Source: Pachypanchax playfairii | Lineage: Eukaryota > Chordata > Actinopteri > Cyprinodontiformes > Aplocheilidae | Assembly (NCBI GenBank): GCA_006937955.1 | Contig: SSNP01000084.1 | Location: 378,546 to 442,545, forward strand | Direction: 5' to 3' | Length of the DNA: 64,000 nt | Part shown: positions 1 through 13,600 of the stretch, piece by piece | Position numbering within the stretch: the first letter of the stretch is position 1 | How the letters are laid out: every line of letters starts with the position of its first letter | Notes under the pieces: generated by a model | Database searches by the model: none | Told to the model about the DNA's origin: nothing | The model's input: the letters and a program-made list of their open reading frames with translations, nothing else | Made by a program: the position numbers and the translations under genes

Positions 1-1289
1 TTTTGAAACACACTCTCATAGAAATACATACAAAGATGGTGTTTGAAATAAAATTCTCATAGAAACGAGGAATGAAAGCACTATGTAACTTTTTCTTAAA
101 AGGATAAAACAACATTTCTACAGTTAAGGCTAAAAGACATTTCTCTTTGCAAAAAAAAAAACATGCCTTTCTGTGAACTGTTAACATTCTGTACTTTTCT
201 AACATTACTATATTGGGGTAACTTTTATTTTATATGTTCAAATTCCTGACCCAGTGTCTAAGAAGAACAACAAACATTTGACAACTTGAAAAAGCAAATC
301 GTTTTTCTTATTAAAGTTCCTCTGACATGCAATTTATGTTATTTTACTAATTCATATCAATCAATATTATATTTTTGGTCTGTGGACACTTTTCCACATA
401 AATCAGGATGCACATATTTCCAGTAATAACGTCTAAAACATGCACATGTTTGGAATACACGTTCATGAAGCCTTTCATTCCTGCATGAGGGATTTCATCA
501 TTCTCTGTCACAATGACCTGTACATACTCATCGTTTGCACGAACATCCCGTTTGTTACAAAGTCTGGAGTTTGTGAACATTCATGGAGGCGGGCACAGTT
601 TCCTACAGGAAGTTGGTCCGGCTGCTGCATGAGTAACTTGTTAAATTCTTGAGGATATGTGGTGATTAACTGTCATATGCCGGCCACAGAGTTCCTAATC
701 TCTTCGTACAGGTGAGTTGGAACTCACTGCAATTTCAGGTTGTTATGAAGATCCTTCGGCTGTCAGTACATTTTGTTAGGGAATACAAATCGCTGCTGTC
801 CACTATCTCAAAATTCTATGCGTTGTTTATTATATGTGGAAAATCATTTTCAAGATGACAATAACGAAGAGGGACTCCAGCTGCATCTTCAACAGCTGCA
901 GCAGCAAGAAGATCTAATGGTTGGAGTAGCTGCTGCTTTTGAGGACCTGGAGAGAAGACAGGAACGCTGATGGATGCAGGATGTAATACAGGAACGGATC
1001 CAGAATCAGAACCTCTACATAGCTGGACCGCCAGTCGGAAGGGCCTGTAAAACCTTTGCTGAGCTGTTGCACCATGTTGCTTCATTCATCATGAAAAATG
1101 AGATGTAAGAGTAATTTTCAAGAAACAGCAGCTTGTTGTTGTGGTCTGTTTTATGTACTTGTAATAAAGTAGATAAAAATAGATAATCCATGATCATCAT
1201 GCGCTGTGTGCAGGTTGTTTGGAAGGCATTTACTTGGTGACCGTACACAAAAGGTTTGCGTGGCACATTTGTGGAAAATCTTAGACCAG

Positions 1290-1490
1290 ATCATAGACCT
1301 GGCCATGAAGATCCAAACAGACCACAAATACTAGATTTTATAGGGCTGCCATAAGGAGGCCTTAAGGAGGCTGTAGGAAATGGTCCAAAAATCATTTGTA
1401 GCACATTTGCACATATGCTAAAGAAGCAGTGTTGCTGCAACCACCGGCTATACAACGTTTCACCATTTTGCTTTTCAATGTCCATACAAG
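1290..1490 (-). pseudogene. THAP-type zinc finger remnant of a DNA transposon
   Basis: On the minus strand a start codon at about 1474 opens MVKRCIAGGCSNT, which matches the beginning of a THAP domain (M-x-C-x4-C-x-N). The frame soon stops. Neighbouring frames (1291-1400) continue with Phe-Pro and Trp/Cys-containing text but no intact domain. THAP domains occur in P-element-like transposases and host proteins. This copy is broken. The similarity rests on one short motif, so it could be chance. Confidence 0.35.
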
Positions 1491-4089
1491 ATATAAACAA
1501 AAAGCTACTTCCCTGCATTCCGTCACTTCCAGTTTCATCAACCTTCGAAACTGAGACTCACCTGAAGCTCCTAAAAACATTCATACTTGCCTTATAAGTG
1601 TCAAACTAAACCGATTTGTACCACGTTTCATTAAACAAAGTTATAATGGTTCTAAAAGTTTCATTCAAACCTGAATAATGAACTACAATTATATCTGAAA
1701 TAAGTTGGATTCTTTAAAGTAACATTTGTTGACATCTCTGCATTTTTACTTATCTTTTCATTCTTTTTACAGCAGCTACAAGGTGGATACTGAACAATAT
1801 ATTGATGGAGGACACAAAAGTGTGACATTCTTATTTCTTATTCTTATTTATTTTTGGTCAATTTACAAATCATTTAAGACATTTAAATAAATCAGGCATG
1901 TCAAGTCCATCCATGACCAGGCGCAGGCAAAAAGCCTTAGCTTATTACGCCTGCCCTTATCACAACACAATATATTCAGCACGTGAACGGACATTCATTT
2001 ACAAAAATAAACACATAACTTGACACTTGTCCACACCAAAATGTACGACCCACTATCAGTTGTCATTCTTCCAAATATTTTTCCAAAATATTTTTTTTAA
2101 AACTATTTTTGGATCTTAGAACAACAACAACTCAGTTTAAACAAACTGACTAGAAGTACAATGTCTAACATCTGCAGTGGATAATTATGCTTCATAAAAC
2201 TATGTGAAATACGAAGCATTAAAAAAAGGTTTTTAAATTAGTACCCAAAAAATCTGAACAAAAACCTTTAATTTCCAGGAACAAAAAAAGGCAATGCTAA
2301 TACAATGGTACTAGTAAGTAACATTTCCAAAGCTTATTTACAATAAAGCTGAAGTGAACTTGTATGTTCATAAAACCCAAATGGAGACATGCAGCAGGGT
2401 GCTGCCACCTGCTTCTACAAAATTTCCACTACCTGATCAGACAGACACACAAGGGGATTCCATTAGCATTAGCACCCCAGCAAGAAACTCACCGTCAGGG
2501 AGCAAAGTATCCAGGTGCAAGTCACTTCTAACTGCACCAAACTGATTATGAGCACATCTGCATGTCAGTATGTTGACAGGACTGAGTAGTTTTTAATCTT
2601 CATATTTAGAAATGATATCATGGTGATTTCCAATAACTGTCTGAGTGCACACACATGCTCACAACTTCACCTCATATTTTCTTGTTTTCTTGTTCATTAA
2701 GAAGGAGTACTTGTAACATGCATGTGTGTGCACTTTTTGGAAATCCTTCCCACCTGCTGGATTCGCAGGTGATTTTGTAACGTTTGTCTCTGTTACCTGT
2801 AGCCAAGTTTGCCAAATTACACAAAAATCAAACATCACAGATCTGGAGCAGAACAATAAAGAGGCCAAGGCTTTCAGTTGTCGATTGCTTGTAATTTTAC
2901 AGTAAACTCACCTAAATACTTAATATGCAACATTCAACAATCCCAAGCCATTATCTGCTTAGTTTCAATATTGCATTTTGCCTAAATGAAATGAAAACCA
3001 CATGAAAAGGGTATTGCACTGAAATAACCCAAAACGAACTCATGATAAAAATCCTCATTCATCCCATTATGATGTGACAGTGCAATCCAGGGATACCAAC
3101 ACAATGAGCTGAGCTCTGTGAACTCCTGATGGCCCCAGCACGACGTGTGGCTCAAAAGGATACTGAAATAACGCGTATTCATCACGCTGATAATTGCATG
3201 ACTCACACTGCCGTACATGACAAGCCAATGTGACCACTGGCTCTTAATTGGTATTCCTAAAGCTATTCATATTCCAATATTCATGGTGCCCTTTCTCATT
3301 TCCTGTTTAATAAATGCAACTGTTAATTGATAGTGTCATAACACAATGAAGAAGACATTTAGAGTAGCTATTTCCTAGATTACCAAAGGTGAAAGAGCAA
3401 CGTGTGCAGTTAGTGCATACTTAAAAAGACGGGCAAAATTGCGGGGAAGTCAGAACTGATGGCAGCCTGATTAGCTGTGCTACTGGAGATAAAAAGATGA
3501 ACACATTTTTCTGTTTACATTACACCATGGAGATGTTGAAATGTTTTACAAGCTCTATAAAGAAACCGGTTGTGAAAAAGAGGACAATCAGCTTTTAATT
3601 TATAGTTACTCAAGGAAAATTAGTAAAGATAGTTAACACATATATAAACATCTGTGCAAATCGAATTTAAAGACTAGCTAAAAAAAGAACAACAGTGTTT
3701 CGTATTCTGGTGCTTCAGTTGCTGTTTCCTTCCTTTTGTGTTCAGGGCTCAATGACACAGTTAAACAGTTCTTACAACAACCCAGACATAAAACTATGGT
3801 TATAACAATAAGTGCATTAACATGTAATCATCTGACTATGCCCTTTTTGTAGCAATAAAAAGTGTGTAAAACTAATTTTGTTTTTAGGATGTTATAAAAA
3901 TAGACTGAATCTAAATTGTAATACAGAGGGATGTAAAAGAAGAACTATTAGCAGAAAACACCATCCATCCATCCATCCATGGTCCCTCTCCTCTTTAGTC
4001 CATAGGACACTGTGTCCATAGTTCCCAGGTTTCCTTAAAGCATTTCAAATTTAGACCAACTCTGACCACAGAACTACCTCAGAACATTT

Positions 4090-4344
4090 TAAATGAAGAT
4101 GCTGGTGTTTCTGGATCATGTTTTTATATCTGGCTTCTTCCTTGCAGTATACATATTTAACTGGTGTTTGTGGATCATGCAGTGAACTGTGCTGACGGAC
4201 AGTCAACAGAAATCTGGAACTGTTTTTTTAACCCATGCAGTGATGTCTAAGAATCATGTCTGTTTTCAATGCAGTGTTGCCTCGGTGCCCGCAAATCACG
4301 ATCATCCAGTCTTGACCTTTCAACCTGTTTGTTGTCCACAGAGA
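4090..4344 (+). repeat. Dispersed teleost DNA repeat, left part
   Basis: The text around 4160-4340 (aactgtgctgacggacag, aatcatgtctgttttcaatgcag, gtccacagagattc) matches by eye the first part of a repeat common in fish genomes. Its later part resumes at 5366 after an insertion. The identification is from memory of the conserved blocks, and the copy is old and non-coding. Confidence 0.5.
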
Positions 4345-5340
4345 TTCAAATCAAATCAAAATAAAAAATACTTTATTAATCCCCGAAGGGAAATTAAGTG
4401 TTGTTGTGGCTCAGTTCTTCTTCAGGGAGCCATTATAGAAGGTTCTAGCTGTGGACAGGAAGGATCTCCTGTAGAGGGTTCTAGCTGTGGACAGGAAGGA
4501 TCTCCTGTAGAGGGTTCTAGCTGTGGACAGGAAGGATCTCCTCTAGAGGGTTCTAGCTGTGGACAGGAAGGATCTCCTGTAGCGTCTGTGCTGCAGCGGA
4601 TTATGAAGAATCTTCTGGCTGAAGACACTCTGTTGTTGAGTTACTGTGTTCTGAAGAGGATGATGAGAGTTTTCCATCATGTTCTTCATCCTCCTTTGGA
4701 CAATCAACTCAAGAGACTCCAGTTCAGTCTCCATGACAGAATCAGTCCTCCTTATCCATCTGTTCAGCCTCTTCATGTCACTTGCTCTGATGCTCACCCC
4801 AACAGCTGACTGCAGATATGATCAGCTGACAAACTCCTCTTCTATTGCCGCTCCTCATCAAATCTCTGTCTATTGGTATTGTTTGAAAGCCAGGTAGAGC
4901 AACGCTGGAGTCCAAGATATGTTCCTTTAGCCATGTCTGTTTGTCAGTATGACTGATGAAAGTGAAGGTTTAAACTTAAACCTCTTTCTCTCTCTTTGCT
5001 CCTGCTCTGCACCCACGTCCTCTTCCCTTGAGCTCATCAGGGATCCAGAGTTACAATTTGAGCCTTAGAAATGTCAGTTAGTTGCTCTTTCTTGTAAACA
5101 AAGTCTCTTGTTGCCATGGTTACGCATCATAACAAGTGGCAAAAAAGTGACAAATCAAGCAAAAAACTCGATCAGCACAGCACCCAAATCAGAAGAAAAG
5201 TATTTAGAAAATATTTCCAGAAGAAAAAACTTGCAAGAAATACTCAAAAAGAACAAAAAATGCTAGCAAATGCTAGCTAAGTCACAGAGCTACTCCAACA
5301 AGCTGCCACCAGTTGTAGCGCTATTCCGAAATACAATTAA
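4345..5340 (-). mobile_element. CR1/Rex-like LINE 3' end (5'-truncated)
   Basis: Read on the minus strand, 4797-4545 encodes the tail of a reverse-transcriptase ORF: RLNRWIRRTDSVM, then RRMKNMMENSHHPLQ, then RRYRRSFLSTART. This resembles the C-terminus of fish CR1/L2/Rex-type LINEs. The 3' end carries the familiar tail on the plus strand (actttattaatccccgaagg) followed by short TTTGA-type repeats at 4345-4360. The element interrupts an older DNA repeat. Its 5' boundary near 5340 is inferred from where that repeat resumes. The ORF is truncated and expanded by tandem repeats, so it is inactive. Confidence 0.6.
4441..4584. repeat. 36-bp tandem repeat, 4 copies
   Basis: Four head-to-tail copies of a 36-bp unit begin at 4441, 4477, 4513 and 4549 (each starting ggttctagctgtggacagg). 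They differ by only a few bases. The unit lies in the 3' end of the LINE. A single copy of the unit is present in the related fragment at 30590-30655, so the expansion is local to this copy. Confidence 0.95.
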
Positions 5341-5365
5341 TTCTTATATCTTAATATAATTCTTC

Positions 5366-5800
5366 CTGATTCTCTGACTATTTTGATGATATTATTAACT
5401 GTAGATAGTGGGATCTTCAACATTCACACAATTGTTTGAAGAACATTTTTTTTTGTCAAATTATTCCATAATTTTCTGATGCTGTATGTTACAGATCAGT
5501 AAACTTCTGCCCATCTTTACATCTGACAGGCTCTGCCTCTCTGAATTGCTCCTTTGAAACTCAGTCATGTTACTGAGCTGATGCCAATTACTTTTCAAAC
5601 ATTTCGTTGTCTCTGTTCCAACTTTTTAAAGACGTGTTGCTGCCAAAATGAAAACATTTTCTATGAAATGGTAAAATATATGTATCAACATCTGAATTGT
5701 TGTTTATGTTCTACTGAGAATAAATTGTGGATATACGAGTGTTGCAAATCATTTCATTCTGTTCTTATAGCTTCCTAACATTTTTGGAATTGTGGGTGTA
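5366..5800 (+). repeat. Dispersed teleost DNA repeat, right part
   Basis: Blocks such as gattctctgac..ttttgatgatatta, ctgacaggctctgcctctct, gacgtgttgctgcca, and the end acatttttggaattgtgg match by eye the later part of a widespread fish DNA-transposon-derived repeat. Together with 4090-4344 this is one element split by the LINE. A 74-codon open frame at 5554-5778 is part of it and is not a gene. Confidence 0.55.
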
Positions 5801-7013
5801 AATGCAGGACAATAAGTTAGTCTCCGAAGTTCCAAAAGCAGTGATTGCTGATGTAAAATTGGAGAAAAATTTTGAGTTTCAGTTAGCCTAATAAAAAAAC
5901 ACAGTTGTAAAATGGCACAAAAACCTCACATGAATAAAGGATTAAAACAAGAGCGAAAGAGAAAATAGTTATCAAATAAAAACAGTTGCAGCAGTAATAT
6001 AACAGTATAGAAAGATCAGCTACTGTCCCACCAATGTAAGCATCAGTACACTGGTTGCATAAACAAGAGAGCAAAAGCTACCTACAGCGTGAAGGACACT
6101 TCTTAAACGGTATGGATTTTTCTTTGAAAAACAGGAAAACAAATCAATTTAAAGAAACATTGCTCGGTGTAAGATCAAAAACTTAAAAATCAAAGTCAGA
6201 TATATTAAAGAATAACAGTAAACATTAAAAGTAAAATAATTGTTAGGACCAAGTTTGTATTTTTGGACCCAGAGGGGTTTTAACTTGTGGAAATCTGACC
6301 AAGATGATCTTACTGTGTGTATAATTTAGACAATAAGACATAGAAGAGAGAGAGTGTGATATAGCACTGAATGTATACAAAGAAAACTGAAGAGATAATA
6401 TAGAAAAGGCAAGAAGAGTGGCAGTAACAAGAAGAGGAATATTTCTCCACAGTGATGTTCGTGTTTGATCACTGTGCTTTGAACAAATGTAGCTGTTACA
6501 CAACTGGATGGAGAAATTGATTAATTCATATAAGATTATATTTTTTCAAGGCTAAAACTAATAATTCAATATTTCTAAAAATCATAAATCAGCAACTTCC
6601 TAAATCAAATTTTGGCAATTCCAAAATCAATTTTTCTCATTCTTAACATTATGACAAAATGTTTAAATATTTTTTAATGTAGATATACAGTTCTAGCTTC
6701 AATGTTTCATTAAGCACAGGGCTGAGTCAGCCCACACTGAAATTAGTCTAATATAGATAAGATAAACTTAATACTGAACCAATATGCAGTGACAATGTCC
6801 AGGGCAAAGGAACAAAGCAGCCATACTCTAATTTCAAAGCTGGCTGACTAAGTTAATGTATGCTAAAACATACTTTGCAGAAACAATTATTCATGGATTT
6901 AAAGCTTTAAAAAACAATTCCTGGTGACTGGAATAAAATATATATTACTTTAAAGGATAAGCTGTTTCTGACAGCTTTACATTATTTTAATCTGAGTATG
7001 AGAAAACAAGACA

Positions 7014-7031
7014 TATACAGTATACTGTATA
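7014..7031. other. 18-bp perfect palindrome
   Basis: TATACAGTATACTGTATA equals its own reverse complement. It lies in AT-rich intron sequence about 420 bp downstream of the last EYS exon seen. It may be a chance AT palindrome or the core of a short inverted-repeat element. No function is evident. Confidence 0.6.
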
Positions 7032-7450
7032 CAAACAGATCTAATGAGCTGTAGTTTATTTTTAAAGTCATTCACTTTTGAATATTATGGATTATTATTA
7101 ATGTCCATAAGGGAAAAAAAAAAACATTTCTGGTCAAGTTCAGTCACGACTACAAGTTCACAGCATCTTGGACGAGCCCCCAATTTATAATATGAACCTG
7201 CTCATTGGGCCAAAACAGAAATACTTTTGACATTAACACAGCCTTCTATAATTAAATAAAAAAAGCCAACACAACTAAGGGAAAGAAAGACAAGCTGCAG
7301 CAGCAGGTGCACAGGTGCAGCCAGTTAACCCAGTCAAGCTTAACCAGACTGTTGTAGTAACACTGCTGGGCCAGTGACATCTGCAGAGGGGCTTAACACA
7401 AGACATTCAAATTATTTTTAATTAGAATGAAAGGTGACCTTGCACAGTAC

Positions 7451-7674
7451 CTGACACATGTTCCTCCATTACGACAGGGAAGATGTTGGCACACAGGCGG
7501 GTCGCAGTTTTTGATGTTTCTCCCTCTCACTGCTTCACCCACCAGGTCAATTTCTTTTGAGTTGACCTGAAGTTCCTTGATGCATCCAATAAATCTCTGA
7601 TCTTCTTTTGTGCTCCCATCTTGCAGCTCCCAGTGAGATGAAACAGCACCTACAAATATGGGTCCAAAGGTTGC
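7451..7674 (-). CDS. eys: EYS exon: end of laminin G 2 and start of next EGF
   Basis: The 224-nt exon runs from acceptor CTTCGGCAG to donor GTCAG|GTACTG, phase 0 to phase 2. It encodes ATFGPIFVGAVSSHWELQDG, QRFIGCIKELQVNSKEIDLV and RNIKNC, the closing laminin G strands with the FIGCIKEL signature. It then opens an EGF module, DPPVCQHLPCRNGGTCV. CRNGGTC fits the O-fucosylation consensus. The rest of this EGF is encoded further downstream and was not found within the remaining 7.4 kb. Confidence 0.94.
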
Positions 7675-10600
7675 CTGCCGAAGAAACAGAAAGTCACAGA
7701 CTCGTGCCTTAAGATAAAACACACATCCCACAATACATTTTTACCTAAAAGCAAAAGATTAAATATTACTTTACATTATCGAAATTGCTGCATAACCAGA
7801 AGCTTGATGCATATTAAGATAAACATATAAGATTGATACAATCAGTTAGTTTCACTGTTTTAATACCACCTGAAAACAAAAACCAACATTAACGACTTTT
7901 TCCATTTTCAATTTCACCTTTTGCAGATGTTTGCATAAAATTAATTATTTAAATCCTGATAATCATCTTATACTTTAATTAAATGAGTGTTTCCAGGCAT
8001 TTTCTTGGTTCTGTGTTGAATGTGAGTCACTGCGTGTCCTATATAGAACTGATAAGAGCCTATACAATAATATAGAAAAAAAAAAAACTCTTGTTACATC
8101 ACATTGTTATGTAATGAGGAAAAAAATAAAATAAATACCACAAGCTGACTTTGAAGTACCAGTTCACTGGGTAGAACTAATTAGGAAAAATCTCCACAAT
8201 TTATAGCTTATTCTTCCATGACAATCAATTTAACAAGTACACAATGTGTCTGCTGCAAATGCAAAGCTGTATTAATACTTTCTCATTACAGACATAAAAT
8301 GATTTCGTTTTCATTTCCTGTGATGACCTCCGGGTGTCTAAATAAATACTGAATAAGATTTTGATATATTTTAAACAACTTTTAAAATCTCTGACATCAC
8401 TGATCATTAATTTATCAAAGAAATGTTTATCAAAGATAACCACATTCACTTAAATAACACCAAAAACACCATTACAGTTGGTTTAAAAGTAAAAAAATCA
8501 CTTTCAAAAATGTTGTTTTGATGCATAAACAAAGATTTATTTAAAAAAAACCCCGAACAACCTTTCATTTCTTTGTGCTTCTCTTGAAAAAAAAAACCCA
8601 ACTAATTTTCTTGAAACGTTTTAATCTTCAGAATTTGTTCTCCAGGCTTTCTGATGGCGTTTCAACACATTTGAACACTTTGAACATCGACTTTTCTGAG
8701 AAGCACTTATCCCTGTCCATTTTCAGAGTAATGCTCATTCTTTTGGTTTGTTATGCTATTTTACTTTAACCTCTGAGTCACTGAAGCATAGAAAAGGTCC
8801 CTAACTCACAGGCTAAATGAGTCTCTTCATATAAGAAGAGAACAGTTTGGCAACCATTAAATTTGCACACGTAAAACTATTCTTAATGAGTTCCTCTGCC
8901 CTAAACATGCAATAACTCAGCTTGGTGTCATGCATTCTGCAAAACAAACAAACAAAAACGCAAAAAAACAAAAAGAAGTAGAACAGAAAAAAACATGACA
9001 AATTTCTGTCAAATAGCTCTTTTAGAATCCCTTCATTGTTATAAAATTGTTTTGTACATGTTTTCAGTTATCGCCCCAGAAATTGGTGATAATCTTGAAA
9101 TAGATGTGATTCACTTCCTTAAAGGAGAATGAATAGTATGTTTCGCTGGTATTCTGTTCGGACAAAGAGTTTGAACAACAATAACCACATTTTAGCTCAC
9201 AACAGGACACTTCAGTACCAGCAAAACATTAGAGTGAACATGTGTGTAGCTGTGCTTGTGTTAGACTGCACATCTCAAGAGAGATCTTATGTATAAATCT
9301 GATATACTTACAAGGAGACTGGTTTATTAGACACCAGGAATTCCCCATCAGGCTGAAAATGACCCATTTTTTGGGAACTTTAGATGCCACGGCAAGACAC
9401 ACAAAGTGTACTTATGATACCAGTGATGGGGTTCATTTTGCTCTGAGATACAGAAAAACATTCCTGGTGAAGAATCAAAGTTCTAAAACTTGTCTTTTGT
9501 TTTGGATTCATGTATTTAATCACATCTAGTTAGAATTATGTAATATAGATGAAATTATGTTGCAATCTACCTAAAGTGTTCTCTGAGGCTTTTTATCTCG
9601 CACTTCCCTTTTCCATATGCTTGAAGTTTCCTGGGGTAAAATGTACCTTTAAAGCCCCACAAGTGATATCCAGCCTTCTATGTAAAATGCTAAAAGTTCT
9701 GTTTCGTAACTGCCACCACCAAATCCAAGCAGTCATGTCGGTATTTATGTCTTTGAAGTGCTTCCAGAGAGGCATTCGTCATGACTTCACGCTGATGCTG
9801 GAGGAAATGTGATGGACAGCTGCAGGGAAGGTGTTCAGCGGTGGGACAGTGAGGTGTTAGACCACATAATCATTCAGGATGTTGGCTTAATGCGAGCTTT
9901 CAGCAACATAACTGCTGCATAACTAAAAGCCTATAAAAAGACATGGATGACAGAGTTTTGACAGGAGTGTGTGTGTGTAAAGTCACCACATGGTTAAGAG
10001 CCCTGAGAGTATCTTTAATAAAGCTTAAGTGTCAAATAAACTAAGCAGCGGTGCCTGGAAACTTTTACAATAAGCAAAGCTGTGTTTGTGTGATACAATC
10101 AGCAATGAGCCAGTGGAGCTGCATAATGACGACAGGCCGATGCTGAATGAATTTATGGCGCCTTCAAGTATGTTTATCATGTTTATGAGAAGAGTCCATT
10201 TGAAAGGCTCTCTTATGTAATATTCATGACTTTGTAAGTGGACCCACAGCACTGAGCTCACAAGAGCCGTATGCTCATTTTGGAATTCTTTTTCAAAGCA
10301 CCGCTTGTAACTGTGGCATCTACAGCAGTGAGGCGTGTCTAAATGATTTTCTTTTGCACGTGTCGGTTAAATACAGTATATGAAGCAAAACATACAAACC
10401 AGGAAAGCACCAGATTGCAAACTCCACCTTTTAAAATTTCATCCACAGTTAAAGACTTTACCATAAAACACTTTTAACATTTAGAACTTCAACCACCCTG
10501 CAAAAATATTCCATTATAAATACATTCTAACCCATTTGAATTGTGTAAATACAGTAAAACATTCATAATGTCACATTTTGAGTGCTCCTATTAATTCATT

Positions 10601-13600
10601 TATATCTGTACAGTGTGGCAAAATCAGCTGGCAAAGGTTACCTGGTAGCCTACCTGCTAATTGTAGCATAGATGGTGCTCCTGTAATTAATGAATGTGTT
10701 ATGAGCTAAAGGGAAAAGGGGTCAGGGGGAGTAAAAGAAAAGAAAAAAATACATCATAGCATCTCAAATTAGAAGACCATAAATCACACTGAGTTGGGGG
10801 CATGCTGAGCCAGTGGGAAGGTTGAGTCCCTCTCTGTGTCTTTGGATGTGGAAAACAAAATTATTAATAACTTTTATAGAAGTGCGTGGAATCAAACTAA
10901 TGAGGCAAATCAGATCATCGAGTCACAACCATCTCAAAGTTGCTTTCATGCTTGCCACCTTTGATCATCTATGGTAAATATAGTTAACAGGTGTATATGC
11001 TTTTTAACGGGGATCGAGTTGTTGCAGGGCGAGCTTTGATAACATATGGTTGAACTACTCAAAGTGTCAGGAGTTGTGTGTTCGAACGCGGACGCAGTTG
11101 GCACAGCGATGGTGGCAAAGCACAGGCCTTGGAAAATAAAATGAAGCCAAACGACGAGGGGTTGTCTCAGCTGCTGAGCTCCTGCCAAAATACATCATCT
11201 GTTTAATCAAATATCTGGAAACATACTGTACAGTTTACCTCATGATCATCTCAAAGAAGAGCAACATAATCGAGACAGGAAAAACTTGGTTTCAGCTCAA
11301 ACATACTCAGTTTAGAAAATAAAAATAATGCCCCAACAAGTTAATTAAGAAGTAGAATAATACTGGTCGAGAGATTAAAACTTTAACAGTTAAAGTCGTG
11401 AAAACTGGTCCGCTGTTTGATTTACATACTGGAGAATATTTAAAGTTTGTCTGGCAACATAAAGACAGTGTTCCTACAACAGTTCTACACAATACCCATT
11501 TGTTCCTGTTCAGGCTTGTGGGGAGCTGGTGTCTATCTCCAGAGGTCATTGGGTGAGAGGCGGGGTTACATCTGGACAGGTAATTGGTAGTTGCCAATTA
11601 ACCAATCATGTAAGTTTTTGGTCTGTGGTAGGAAGCTCCCCAGAGAAAACTCATGTATCCACAGTGAAAACATACAAACTCCATGTAGAAAGTTCCTGGT
11701 CTAGTTCTGAACCCAGGACCTTCTTGCTGCAAGACAACAGTGCACCCAACTGCACCAGTGTGCTGCCTGGGATTTAATGTATTCATACATAACTACCAGT
11801 TGGGGAAGTTGGGAGTAACATGACATTTCCATCTTCCATAAAAGCAGCGAGAAAAAAACGTTTTGAATGTGTGAGAAATTTCATTTTAGTGATTTGTAAT
11901 GATTTGTAACAAAGTTTAGAAACGCAAACATACTTTCCACATTGTATTTTTTCCCGCATACTTATCCAGGTAAATACTACAAGTGATTTTCAAACTTTTC
12001 AAGACTGTAGGATCCCTGTACATAATCATTTTAATAGTTTCTGGTAAACTTTAAACATTAAAACCAGCCCCAGCAAGTGATTACAGGCTACAACTGGACA
12101 TTTAAGATAATGGCTGATTTGACCACAGGCAGGTCTGAATACCTCTGACAAGGTGGGTGACACAAACTCCTCGAGATGCTGTGCTGTGCCATTATCTGCT
12201 GTAATTTCAATCTTGCATGACCTCCCTTGTTTGCCAACTGGCAGAATGAATCTGTTAGGAGAGGAAACACAGAGAGTGGGGTTAGTAAGATAAGGAGCTC
12301 CACAATACCTGAGACTCCCAATAAATCCAGCAAAGCATGAAAAATATTCTGATGGGGAGACAGACAGAGCAGTCACAGTAATGGAGCTGCTAATGTGACC
12401 ATTGAGAATATACCATAAACTGACTAGGTATACATTACACACAGCTTTATGAGAGGTTTTATGCAATGCTAGATTGGCTTGGAAAGCAATGGTGCATTTG
12501 TAACACTCCCTATCAGCCAAAACCCAGGGGAGAAAACAAAAAACACAGGATGGTTTCCACAGTTAGATTTAAATAAAATGAAATCCAGAAATAGGCTTCT
12601 GCTCAGTGCTGCGGTGATTTCTTTTAAGTTGTTGTGCTCCTCTGAAAATTTCCATAATAACATGATGCAGCTAATAAAGTCATCCCCACCAAAAAGAAAA
12701 AAAAAGAAAAAAAAAAAATCAAACACAGCAGTCATTAGCGGTTTCGATTTGCATGATCAAGCTATAGTTAATGACTTGTATTAAATAAAACACGAGTTAC
12801 GATAACAGTAATGATAATATCGGCATTTATCAGCCTCACCGAGATGCACAAAAATGGTGTAAGAGCTGATTATGTCACGCAGGATTAATTAACAATAAAA
12901 ACAAGGGCACAAACTAGATATACATTATAACCCTAATGAGAAGAAAGATAATTTTATCATTTGACCTGCTGTGCTTCTCTGGGGAAATATACAGTTGTGC
13001 TAGTCATTAATGTTGTAATGTTAAGTAGCTGGTCTACTTGTGTCATATTTCAACACAGGCAAAGTCAAGCGATTCCCTCCGTCCAATTCATCACTGGTTT
13101 TTATGCTAGTTCTATCTAATCAAAGCTTCTTTACAGGCTCTATATGACACATGCATTATGTGAGGGTGTAGTCTACATAATGCACTTTTATTCAACAGGT
13201 TTATTCAATATCTCTTGATTAAACATGTGACAGAAGTAATATGTCACCAAGCTGCTAATTTGATTCCACAAAATCCATTTGTCTGCTCTTTGTGATCGTA
13301 CTGGTGCTGATGAGGGGAAAAAAAAAAGTCTCAAATGTGTGCTTTAATAGCCAGATGGAAACAATAAGGGCAATCGTCCTCCTGTTAATTTGAAACAGCC
13401 TTCCAGGACGCCTCCCCGAGGCAATCCCACGCACACAACTTCAGGTAGAACTAATTACAGGTATGGAAATCACAAGAGATTCTTTGTATATTCACTCACA
13501 CACATTCGTGTGTGTGTGTGTGCACGCATGCATATGTGTACGTATACACAGACGAATTTAAGAGTGAAAATGTGAAAAGCAACCTAATGTCCAGAGAAGA

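Larger units (their letters stand above)
1..7450. other. EYS intron (downstream of the last exon seen)
   Basis: Presumed intron. It contains a degenerate THAP-like transposon remnant (about 1290-1490), an older DNA repeat (4090-4344 and 5366-5800) split by a LINE 3' end with a 36-bp tandem array, and an 18-bp perfect palindrome at 7014-7031. The stretches 1600-3950 and 5810-7440 show nothing I can name. The missing EGF remainder should begin with one base completing a codon that starts AG. Confidence 0.5.

Noticed and set aside
2493..2541. Minus-strand 49-nt stretch (FGAVRSDLHLDTLLPD) with a GTGAGT donor, resembling a late laminin G strand.
   Set aside because: The exons that would have to precede it (rest of the EGF and the start of another laminin G) are not found in 2542-7450, and the acceptor has a poor pyrimidine tract.
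4441..4584. Regular 36-bp repeats as a possible CRISPR array.
   Set aside because: The units are directly adjacent with no unique spacers, lie in a LINE 3' end, and the genome is vertebrate.
12026..12520. 164-codon minus-strand open frame starting MADRECYKC.
   Set aside because: Only its central part (12143-12251) is a real EYS exon; the flanks are intron read-through.
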